Shown here piece by piece: positions 12,823-23,900 of a DNA stretch of 64,000 bases. The position numbers and the translations under genes were made by a program. Each line of letters opens with the position of its first letter. The first letter of the stretch is position 1. This DNA is from Sphagnum magellanicum. Lineage: Eukaryota; Streptophyta; Sphagnopsida; Sphagnales; Sphagnaceae. The notes beneath the pieces are model-generated. The model saw only the letters and a list, made by a program, of their open reading frames with translations. It ran no database searches and was not told the DNA's origin. The stretch spans positions 22,733,666 to 22,797,665 of the forward strand of contig CM038919.1 in NCBI GenBank assembly GCA_021904315.1. The letters run 5' to 3'.

Positions 12823-13842
12823 GTCGGATAGATTAAAATCATAAACATGAAGACTCGTGTTTATTCTAATTGGTATTTTTTCAAAACCATATATATGTAC
12901 CTCGACTTTGGTTCCACACATAAATACAATTTTACCCAAACAAATTTTGGACACCATTGCTAACAAGCTTAATGGGTTCTTTCTAACTTGAATTGGAACA
13001 TGTGGTTCTAACCTGCCAAACTGGGGTACCTGCCCAACACTAGTCTCCACCATTATCGGGGGACCGTGGAATTGGGCACGGTAATTAATAATTACAAATT
13101 AGAAAAATTCTAAAAAAATTCAAAATTAGTGAGCCATCGATTCAATTGTTGTGGCTTTTTATTTGGGGAACAAAAATTCCGAATGAAAAAAAAAAAACCT
13201 TAAATGCGCGGTTAATATTTGATTATTTTGATTTCTTGAAACCCATGTTCAACATATTAGGAGCCAATTCTTTTGATTAATTTTTGTTCAATAGAATTGT
13301 GGTTTTTAGCCCTAGGGACACAAGCTTGATAACTATCCAAGGGAGATCTTTATGCTTTGTAAGTGTACCTCCAAATACACTAAGAAAAATCTCGGAGTCT
13401 TTTCCTACTAAAGGAGCAAATGATATCATATCCTCCTCGGAAAAAGAAAAAGAGAAAAAGAAAAAGAAAAAGGAAAAAAAGAGAAAGAAAAAATGAGAAA
13501 AAATTTATATGAAAGGGGAAAAAAAAAAGGAGAAAAGAAAAAAAAGAAAAGAAAGGAAGAATGTACCTAAAGAAAAGGAAAAAAATGATTTATGAAATTT
13601 TATGTTTAAAAATAAAACTAAAAATAAAAATCCCAAAAAGGCAACTGCCCCAAGATACACTGATTGGGGCAGCTGCAGAAGGGCCCAGGGCAGCACAATT
13701 TTTTTCGGGCAGCCCTTGGCAGCTCTGGGCAGGCGCTGGCTGCTGCTGATGCTCCTGTGAAGATCTCGCTTTGTAGCAGCCAATTTGGAGAAGCTCAGAG
13801 CAGATGCTTGTGGGTTTTAGCTTCTGTACATTTTTTGCGCAA
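12823..13842. other. 5' flank of the C45-family gene with a polypurine tract and GGGCAG-rich leader
   Basis: A long A/G-only-like tract (GAAAAAG runs) covers about 13,436-13,600. It is followed by a short GC-richer leader at 13,640-13,760 where GGGCAGC-like words recur four or more times. The latter is probably 5' UTR or core promoter of the gene starting at 13,843. ORFs over the polypurine tract are low-complexity. Confidence 0.55.
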
Positions 13843-16800
13843 ATGGGTAGTGAAGAATTCAAGCCGTGGTTGCCCTGTTTGAGGTTGAGATCAAGAAGAG
13901 GCTATGAGTTAGGGTTTGCAATTGGCCAACATTTTGCTACCATGATCCACAGCAGATTCAAGCAGGATCCTTATCTGCATTCACAGATGCTACCCTTTGC
14001 AATGTCTGCTGATGGACAACAACTCATCTCATCTCTTTCTGCCACTAACAAGTAATGTTGTCAGATTTTGCTCATGTTGTGCTGCTCCTCCATATGGAGG
14101 TTTTAGAAGTTTTGTGAGCGTTTGAGTTTTGCACATTATTGTCTTTTGTGTGTTTTATCTCTACAGTTTTTGTTTACACTTTTGCTTTGCAGTGCATGGA
14201 TAGAATTAATTCTTGAGCTTTGTTGTTCTTGTACATTATTGTCTTGTGATTTTATTTTTTCCTCTACAGTTTTTGTTTACACTTTTTGCTTTGCAGTGTA
14301 TGGATAGAATTTTTGTGGGTTTGTTCATGCACATCTCTTGTGAAGTTTTTCTCTACAGTTTTTTATACTTCTGTTTTGCCAATGCATGTTCCTTCCCCAT
14401 TTAGGGTTTAGGGTTTATAGGGGTGACCATTACTGAAGGAGCAAATCTTTGCTTTTTTTTCTCTTTTTTGATTTTCTGAAATGCCCAATATATATGCTTT
14501 ATGAATGTGGTGATCTTGACGATGAAGATAGATTTCTGTTATGCAAAAACAATCATCATCTTGTCTACCTTGTTTTGTTGTTGCAGAACGCGGTTTCCTG
14601 AATATTGGGATGAGATGTGTGGCACTGCAGATGGTAGTCAAGTGCCTTTTCTTCAAGTTATGCTCTGTGTCCTTCCAATATGGTTCTATTGACACTTTTC
14701 CTTTTCTTTCGGGTACTGGGTATTTCAACTGGTACACACTTTGTGTCTGCCAAGCTTGTTTTGTATGCACTTTTGAGAGATTTTGGTACATCCTTTTTGT
14801 TGAAACCAGGAGAGGGGGACATTGGTGCTTTGCAGGTCTTGCTCATCAATATGAGAAAAGAAATTGCACCATTTTTACCAACAAAAACTAGTAGTGAAAA
14901 ATTGGGAGATGCTGACCAGTGCAGCACTGTCTTATTGCACAGCGACAATCTCTCACTCATTGCACACAATGAGGATGCACATGTTTCAATTCTCGATCAT
15001 GTGTACATTCTCTCTCTCTCTCTCTCTCCCCCCCCTTATCATCACTTGTTGCATAGACCTGAGACCTACTAGACTTTCACCCCTTGAACATAACCCTTTC
15101 CAGAGTGTCAATGTCTGCGATCTAGTGATTATGAAATCATGTAGATGTTAAGAGTACTCTTACATGATAGATTTACAGGAAAGTACAGTGTCAGGTACAT
15201 ACTTTTCAGCTTAATTGAACCCATATAAAGCATTAGCGACAAAAACCTGTTGAGAATTGCTTGATCTGATCTCTTGTCTATGGCAGGTATCTAGTACATG
15301 CTGAGCTTGAAGATGGGTTATCATTCGTGGCATATACTTATGCTGGGGAGCTTCCGAGCTGTGCTTTTGGATTCAACAGTTATGGTGTGGTAAGAGCTGC
15401 TAGTCACATTGGATCTTCTTTTTAGCCATTCATGGTTGCCTCCGAATCATGTCTGGGATCATGATTTTCTGGCTATTGGAAAGTCCAGATGAGCACTACT
15501 AAAATGTGAATTATATCCATATAGGTGTTTACATTGAATTCAGTACCATTGGCTTCAGAAGAAGCTGTGGCAGGAGGTGTTGCACGCAACTTTATTTCAA
15601 GAGATTTGCTTGAAGCCCACAATCTTGATGATGCATTGGAGGTAGGAATGCTTTTCCCTCTACTGAACATATTGTTGCAATAGGGGAAAAAGAATCCATG
15701 CCTGATTAGATTTACTCAGTATCACTTGATCTCCAAAAGGATGCAAATTCTTTCATATTTGAAGCTGTTTTCTGCTATTGATATCTTTTGTGCAGCGAGC
15801 ATGTGAAAGACATTTATCTGTTGGACATAACTACAACATCATGGACATCAATGAAAGGAAGATTGTGACAGTGGAAACAGCCTCAAACGCACGAAGCTCA
15901 ACTAGAAATATTGCTATGGAGCCTTTCTTTCATGCTAACATGTATTTGCACCTACAAGTACCACAGGTAACTAATGGGTTGTGGGATTGCAAGAGGCAGG
16001 GCCCTTTTTTCCTGTTCCTTTCTTAGATACAACACCTTGTGGAGTAGCAGCACATCATGGCCATTATTGCATAGTGATGATCTGCCTAATCACGGACTAA
16101 TCTCTCATTTTCTTCACTATAATCTCTGCCTCATTGCTGACTAATCTCTCATGTTCTTGTGCTGTTAGTTTTAAGTGCCAAGTTTTTAGGAACATGGGTC
16201 ATGGATGGAGTGAAGTATATGTCTGTTTTTGGCAGAAATTGGATCAACAGTTGGGTTTACATGCAATCAAACTAGGCAATAATTTTGTGATTAGTAGTTG
16301 ACAGGAGCATTTTTGCTTTGCTCTTCTTTGATGCTCAAACATGAGTGTTATCTTCTAACAGGTTGCAAATGAGACATCTCTTTATCGACAGAAGAGAGCA
16401 GAGCAGCTGTCAAAACTCTCGAAGATGGAGATCCTTTCTCTTTTGGGCAATGTCAGTGATGAACCATATCCTATTTACATGCAAGGTATGAATAAGAACA
16501 AAGCAAAACAGTGTCTATATTGTCACCTTGCAAAACAAAAAATTTGCTGGCGGGTTTCTCTTGGTGCTAACCTTTTAATACACTCTGGGTTTTAGTGCTA
16601 ATGTGGATGATTTGTTCTAGTATTCACATCCAAGCTAGAGAATTCAACTGCAAATTTCAGACTTGAATTTCCACATACTTTTAGAAATGGCTTAGCTTTG
16701 AAGCATCCCGAAAATTCTTTCATTTTTTAGCAGCAAATTTCCAAAATGGAAAAATCTCAAAAGATTGTGTGATATCTATTCATCCTCAATCACTTGGTGT

Positions 16801-17026
16801 ACAATGTACAAGTCTCACCTGGCTCTCTCACCTGGCTGTGTGATTATCTATGCAACTCCAAAGCTTATTGTTTTTATGTTTCTTTTGTTGGTTTGCAGGT
16901 CCTACGCTGATCACATTATGTACAGTTCTTTTCGATCTGCAAGATGAAACATGGACTGTATATCAAGGCAATCCACAAGAGCAAGTCATTCACTCTCATG
17001 ATTCTTTGCGTCTGCATTCGATTTAG
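13843..17026 (+). CDS. Peptidase C45 / acyl-CoA:6-aminopenicillanate acyltransferase-like hydrolase, 362 aa, 8 exons
   Basis: Exons 13843-14051, 14587-14656, 14836-15002, 15287-15389, 15525-15641, 15796-15966, 16362-16485 and 16899-17026 join in phase to 362 residues. The fold is that of N-terminal-nucleophile amidohydrolases, where a Cys freed by self-cleavage attacks amide bonds. Visible family motifs are RRGYELGFAIGQHF near the N-terminus, LLINMRKEI (about 95-103), QCSTVL with candidate nucleophile Cys122, LIAHNEDAHVSILDHV, FGFNSYGVVFTLNSVP and VGHNYNIMDI. Plant members are poorly characterised; substrate unknown. No signal peptide is evident, so a cytosolic location is inferred. Start at 13843 chosen over the in-frame 13804 Met because family homology begins there. 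Intron 1 contains an internal duplication. A phase-compatible extra 3' exon is possible at 17,637. Confidence 0.88.
14125..14312 (+). repeat. Two-copy ~100-bp tandem duplication in intron 1 of the C45-family gene
   Basis: The block CTCTACAGTTTTTGTTTACA followed by a TTTGCTTTGCAGTG-type end and TGGATAGAATT occurs at about 14,130-14,208 and again at about 14,231-14,312. A third partial piece near 14,350 shares CTCTACAGTTTTTTATACTT. Each copy carries pyrimidine tracts ending in CAG, so decoy acceptor sites are duplicated. Confidence 0.7.
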
Positions 17027-17091
17027 ATTGTTAGCTTGATAGTTTGGTTTCCATTTATAGAATCCATTTTCATTTTAAGAAATTTTGTGAT

Positions 17092-17178
17092 GTAGACAAA
17101 GTGGCAATCATCATCCATGGAAAGATGAGGAAGATGTAGCACAAGGAGGATTTAGCCAAATCTGGCTATAAATCAGTT
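17092..17178. repeat. Dispersed repeat copy (TTTAGCCAAATCTGGCTATA family)
   Basis: TGTAGACAAAGTGGCAATCA, CATCCATGGAAAGATG and GGATTTAGCCAAATCTGGCT recur, with changes, at about 35,511-35,585 and 35,811-35,895, and the last word also near 46,284. The core TAGCCAAATCTGGCTA is an imperfect palindrome. This suggests an old low-copy transposon family lacking coding sequence. Here it sits just behind the C45-family stop codon. Confidence 0.5.
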
Positions 17179-17636
17179 ATATAAGGATGAAAAGACTTGC
17201 TCTGAGAATGGTGAAAGATTTTGTGGGGAAAAAAAAAATGCCAATCTCACATTTTTTACGTTTCTTTTTCCACTTCTGGTACTGGAAACCCTCCAAAAAA
17301 AAGACTTCAGTAAAAAATTTGTGTAGGATAAAAAACATCAAGATCAACCAGATTGCATACTGACCTTTGTATTAAGCACCGGTTATGTATGAGAAAACTG
17401 CTGTCTGAGGCCTGAGCATGCCTTAGCTGTGGAGCCACATACCACCACTGCAATAACCATGAAATCAGAAAGTGTACAGTGAGGATCAATTAAACATATC
17501 ACCATGGCCAATCAAGAATCACATTTCTTTAATGACTCTTTTAAGACAGTTGTGTTGTGTCCTGTGCATATGTACATGTCCAAACTCAATTTCATGCTAT
17601 TTGAAGCCTAAACTTCATCCAAATTGCTGTTTCCAG

Positions 17637-17800
17637 GTCCTGATACTGCAGCTGCTGGACCTGCTCTTCCTATGGTTAACTTCGAAAATATTAAGCATGA
17701 CAAGAATTGGTCACAACAAGTGTCTCAGATTTGTGAATTGATTTCAGAGCCTGATGACTTCCACTTCATTCCTTCCGGAATATCTGTTTCATGCCAATAG
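17637..17800 (+). other. Possible alternative terminal exon of the C45-family gene (uncertain)
   Basis: After a pyrimidine-rich TGCTGTTTCCAG acceptor the sequence starts GTCCTGATACTG, like exon 8 (GTCCTACGCTG), and stays open in the same phase for 53 codons to a TAG at 17,798. The peptide includes AAAGPALPMVNFENIKHDKN and an acidic stretch, and looks more protein-like than chance. It lies between the normal stop (17,026) and the 3' end of the convergent WD40 gene. No family recognised. A chance ORF in 3' UTR remains quite possible. Confidence 0.3.
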
Positions 17801-17961
17801 GTTGTATTTCTCTGACCATGAAGCCTTTGGAATCCCTGGCGTGATCGGTCAACAAACATCCAAAAAAGCTTTGATAAAAATTGGACTGTCAGTCACTCTG
17901 AGACTTTTCTCTACAATGTCTTCAGTAAATACCAGAATAATACCCATAGTTGAATCTGGTA

Positions 17962-20900
17962 TCAATTCTCTGGTCTTAGTGTTGGTTCTTCCCAAAGAGG
18001 ATGTGTTAACCGCCACTGCAGTTGGGATTCATCTCCCACATCCTGATACAACACCTGCCACAAAACATCCCCCCACTTACCCATAGGTGACATGCTGGGA
18101 ACTTACCATTCAAATCTCAGAATTTCCATCATACAGCAATAATTAACTCTAGGCACTAGTCTTCTGAGATGAACCTTCATGTTTTTGGATACCTCCAAAT
18201 GACTGTACTTCATGAATCAAGTGATCATGCACATGTTCTTTATATTGTTCACAAGGAGGATGCCACAGAACAAATATGCAATTACAACACATGACAGCAA
18301 AGTATGCCATTTCTGGGTTACACTTGAGGATTTACCACTTTCTGATCATCTCCTCCTGTGCAAATGAATTGATCTTTGGGTGATACTGCAACCTGAAAGC
18401 AGAACATTTCTCACATTGAAGGCATGTTCCCCTTGTCTAGGGTGGCAATGGAAACAAGGTTCTTTGAACAGCAATTCTACTGTGCTCCAATCTTTTCTTC
18501 AAGGATCATCGTTCCACAACTTGAGTTCCCCACTTAAATTCCAATGGGATGAGATATATGGTAGCTTCTGTGTAGCAAATGGAAGAAATGGGACTAGAGC
18601 TGTGTCACAGGGTAATGAAGTCACTAACCGTGTTGATACACCGGGAATGACTCGCAATGTGTTGGATACATGGCTGCCCCAAAGATACATCCCACATTGC
18701 AACACTGCATAGCAGACCATTTACATCACATTAGCAATTCAAATGTGAGCAGCAGTTGAAAAGTCTATTAAGTTGGAAAGGTAAAATGCATCTTTTGGAG
18801 ATCAACTCCGGTTCAATCACTGGTTATTCAATCACTGGTGATCTGAAAGTGCAAAAACAAAGCTTCCAACTGGAAGAAATACCATCAAGGACATTCAAAC
18901 CAACATGTTCCATAAAGTTGATATGAATGAAAAATGTTGATGGATGTGCTCACCTGCCATTTCCACTCACAGTAACAAGAATGGGCTCCTGCTGAAACCA
19001 TCGAGCATCATTCACACCTTGATCTCCTATGTCAACATACCTACACCCTCCAGCAACTGTCAAGATGCATGGAACCTATTTACTGGAAATATTTACAAAC
19101 CCAACTGCCACCATCCACCTCTTAAGCACTGGCACACTAAAAATTACACATTAGCTGTACATCTTTCATAACCTGTGAAGTTGTGAAAGTTCTCTACTGA
19201 CAGACAAAGCTACAATGACTGAAAACTGAGTAATCCAACTCTTGAGAACTGCTCTCTAATGGCCTGCATCAAGATTGAAGTACAGGATTTCCTAAGCCCA
19301 CATGCAGTCATGCTGTTGCTTCTTCTCCAACTTACCCAGGTACTTGAAATGAATTTTCTGAAGTTGGCATGGGAGCACCATGGCTGAGTTGGTGCAATGC
19401 TCTGAAAGGATTCCCTTCGGCCAGCGGTGGGGTTTGAGTCGTGCATTTAGGGCCTGGTTCCAGGGACATCATCCGTGTGTCCCATACAAATGTGCAGTTG
19501 CCTGTGCATGAAGCCTGGAAATAGGTCTCACAAGCACTGAATGACACTGATGTAATCTGCAACACCGAACCATCATTGAATCCTAATGTGAGGATTTCCT
19601 GTTCTGCCATCTCTCAGCCTCTTGAAGGCTATGTATTTCCAGCAAATTCCTCATGACTACTAATGGGGAGCTGTAGCAATACTATTCCAAAGGAGATAAA
19701 CATGACAACCTACAATACAATAACAATGTTCTGACAGAACAAGGAAAAGTAACCAACCTCCCAGCTTGAGCTCAATGGCAACCGACTGATGGCACCAGCA
19801 GTTCTCACATCAAACAAGCCCACAGTCCCATCACCAGCACCTGTTACAGAAACACCAGAGTTTTGATAGTCTGTAAGAATAAAAACAGTCTTAAACCAGA
19901 GACCAGGCACCAAGACACAGAAAAAAGCACTTCTACCATTGTAAGCCCTTCCTCAAAAAAGGATATTGTGGACAGGTGCAGCCATCCTGGACATTGTGGG
20001 TAGGCCACTTTCATGAAAAAATCCACATTAAGCACAATAAAGAGAAAAAAAACCTTGACTAATCCTTTGGTCACCAATGATCTCATGACCAACAACAATG
20101 GTCCTCTCAGAGCTCAGCAAAAAGAAAAAAGAGACAACCAGGTAGTCCAGCCACTGTTATGAATTTGAATAGGCTTTGTCTGTCTACAAAAATAGAACAA
20201 TCCAACAGCATCCTATATATTGAAGGAATCTTTCTCCACTATCCTGAGTTTGCAACTCATAGGCCTTTTAAGTGTCGTCCAAATCAGCACACCCCAGGAC
20301 CTAGTGTAATGATTTAAGATACAACACAACAGACATAAAACCAATTTATGGATTACAAAGAGCATACCCCAACAAATTCAACATGCTTCCTTGCAGGAAA
20401 CCCGTAATTTGAGCTCACATTTTTCCAACCGTGTTGATTCTAAACAGAAGATCTGTACCAATTTAACTGATGGTAACTACATACCTGTGATGAGTGTAGA
20501 ATTTAAGACATTTGTGTCCAAACATGTGATATACTGCAAGCAAAGTAAAACATGGATATGAAGTTTCAGTGACACAAAGCATGAGTTAGGTCAAATTTCT
20601 CAACAGCAAGGATTGCTAAAAATGAAGCATTAAAATGCTTCAATTGATCAACTTTATCCCAGCTTAATAGAATGTCTCTCATAAGAACTGAGAAATCCCA
20701 CGTTAATAGAAGAATGCATCAACTTTATCCCACCTTAATAGCAGAATGCATCTACTTGCATGCTTCTAGATTTCACAACTTCTCAGGCTGCAAAGGAGGT
20801 TAGCTTACAGTGTCATGGGCAGGAACAGAAGAAATCATGCTAAGGGCATCAATATCCCAAATCTGTACTACAGCTGGTTTGCCCCCTGGTGAGTCACTTC

Positions 20901-23900
20901 CACAAATAAGGTTCCTTCCATTGCATATTTTCAGGGCATCCATTGATGGTAGGTCTACTTGCTCCTGCCTGCCAGTTCAAGAAATAACCAAGGGATTTAT
21001 GTTCATGAACACTAGATGATAAAGATTAAAAAACTGTAGACTTTTGAGTGATTTTCTGTGGCACTCTGGCATATGTCAGTAGAATCTTTGCAAATGATAA
21101 CTATCTGTTTTTAAAGCTCATCCTAGGGACCTAATTGTGCAGATTGACCTTCCAATTAGACCAGTGGGCACACCTTTGCATCTTCTGTAGGAACCAAGTC
21201 CTCATGTTAGAAATGCACACAAGGAAGATCTACCAAACTCTTGATCTGCACCTGTCCAATTGAAGACTTCAACAGGATAAGGGATAGATACCTATAGGCT
21301 GCATTGAGATCGGCAACAAGTTCACCCCTGAGTATATTCCACAGCAGAAGTTTACTGTCACCTTCCCCACCACTTGTTGCAGCAAGACCTGTGTTGGACA
21401 AAAGCCCAAGCTTAGCATTGCAGGACAGAGATGGTAGCAGATATGAACAACTCAATGGCAGTCTCATGTAGTGCCATCCAGAACCAACATATTGATCCAG
21501 GACCGCCAGTAACTGTATTGAATGTGTAAGGGTGCTTACAGGAATGAAATTGGTTGACTGCCATTGCACTGATTTTCTTCTTATGCCCAGCTGTTCCATC
21601 ATCTGTCCCAGGCCCTAATGTGTGCAAGCATGCAGCTGAGGTTGAGTCCCACACCTGCAAAACAGGAATAGATAGGAGCCAAGTGACCCTGTGAAATATC
21701 ACATGATAAGACCTCTTCACAAGACCTCCAGCAAATGGCCCATACACCAGTACAATAAGATGACAATCAGTTGCAAGTTGTTCATCCCTCTCACCTTTTC
21801 CTTTCATTAATTAAAACAGGAAAGATGTAGAGCTTGTCTTTCTTGATTACCTTGATAATATTGCTGGCACATGAGACTATATTGTCTCCTCCTAATGCAA
21901 ACTCCACAGCCTGTATCTGAAATGCAAACAGTCCTGGAATTGATGAGAACCACACAGTGCAGTGTATGGCCCATGCAGGCAAATCGTTTCTCACTCATGA
22001 GTCAGGATGCAGGGCACATGAGATCACAACAGTAAGAAAACCTGTATGTCACTCAAAAATGCTAGGTAAGGCTGAGATAATGGACATTTTGACATAAAAT
22101 CTGCATACATTAACATCCTATCATAGGAAGTTCAGCGGTGAGTTGGTGCTCATTATGATCAGGTTACAATAGGGAACAAACCTGACTGTTGTGTCCAATC
22201 AGCTCTCTTGCCCGCCCACTCACCAGATTGTAAAGTAACAATTCATTGGGGGGCTGCCATCCATAACAAACAGAACAAATAAACACATAAGAGAATATCA
22301 GGATACAAAGTCTGAAACAAAAGACAGAGGGAAGACAAAAAAGAGGTTTACAACAACCACCCCTGTTTGTAAGTATTCTGTGGCCTCAAAACTACTGAAG
22401 ATGTCTTATCTTGAAGTTAAAACACTGCCCTCATCCACAATGGTTTAGCCAATACAAAGGCTTGTGCTGGCTTCAATTGATAGCTTGAACCAATCTGAAT
22501 GACCTTGAGTTAAGCTGAGTGACACCAAGACCAGGGCTGCAGCTTACACAGGTATGTGGAGCTTGGTCAAGCTTAACGTCCACTAACTTCCTCACTTTCT
22601 AAGAATCCACAATGCTTTCTGTTACTAGATGAGGTTCTAAATGGGACAACACAGGCTAGAAGACGATCAAGTGCAAAGAGACCAACAGGAAGTATTCAAG
22701 TAATCCAACAAGAAAGCTGAAATTGCTTCACAAAGATCATAATGAGGAGTAATCATGAATGCAAAGTCAAAAGAACTTGATTGTATATCCATCCCCATTG
22801 AGAATCACTGTTGAGAAGCCTATATTATGGCAGAGGAATAATAGGATCATAAAGTGCAAGTGGTCCAACCTCATTGCAGCTGACAACCAACTGAGGTGCT
22901 CCACCTGGATGAAATCTCACATCGAGTACTTTCTGGATTCCTTGCTGACCAGAACACATGACAAAGCAGTAAGACCCTTGTGCCTTTCCACTTCCATTGC
23001 CTTCCATACTCTCGTGTCTCTACATTCCTTCTTGTTTGTCAACGAGAATTGAGTTATCTTCTGATGTTTCATGTCCCACAGTGGGATTAAGAAACCTTCC
23101 AGTTCACTATTGGGGAAATTTTTTGCAGCGATCCTCCTTACCTAACATTGGATGTAGCATTATACTTCAAGACATCTAGCAGTCTCTAAACAAAAACTCA
23201 AAAGAGCTGGTCCAAAAAGAACTGACATTCCTTACACATGTGTGCTGTTCCTACCATGCATCTGTCCCACTTTGAAGTGCCACCATCAGGATGAAGAAAG
23301 TCTTTATTCCTGACTGGTATGCAGCAGTATTGAGTTCTTGTGCAGGTTGTGATTTTCAGGTTGCTACGGATTGCCAAATCCCTCTATGAGCTAACAATTG
23401 TTTTAACAGTTTTCATTTCATCCTTTCCATCTTCCTTCTTCTACTACTTCAACTGTGGTGCATGTCCCTTAGCCAAGTAGATCACTCACCCATGCATCAA
23501 TCATCAGTGTAAAACATGGATCACAAAAGACTCCAAAGAAAGAAAGAAATCCACAGCTAAAGAAAGTACTCACATCAATCCGGCTTCCTAATGGCTGGGC
23601 TATTGCAATGCTGGAAGTGTATGCTGCCCAGCTTGGCACCCAGCTGGAATAAGCTCTCTTTTGCAACCAATTCACAGGTCCTATTTTTTGTTTCTCAAGC
23701 GAGTCCCAACCTGCAGAAACAGATAGTGGTTCATACAGATGCATCAGCAAAAGGAGGATAGAATAAAACACATAATCTTCATGGCATCTGCACAGGGAAG
23801 TTTACAAAGGTTGCAAAATTGATATTAAGGTTAATCACCTACGTTTCCAGCAAATAATGAGAATAATAACTACTGAAAATGTCAAAGAAAATCAATGTAA

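Noticed and set aside
17754-18712. Plus-strand ORFs of 110 codons at 17,754-18,086 and 18,380-18,712 that look protein-like
   Set aside because: The minus strand here holds the last WD40 exons (18,704-18,629, 18,392-18,336, 18,054-17,962) with matching splice phases, so these ORFs are shadows or untranslated sequence.
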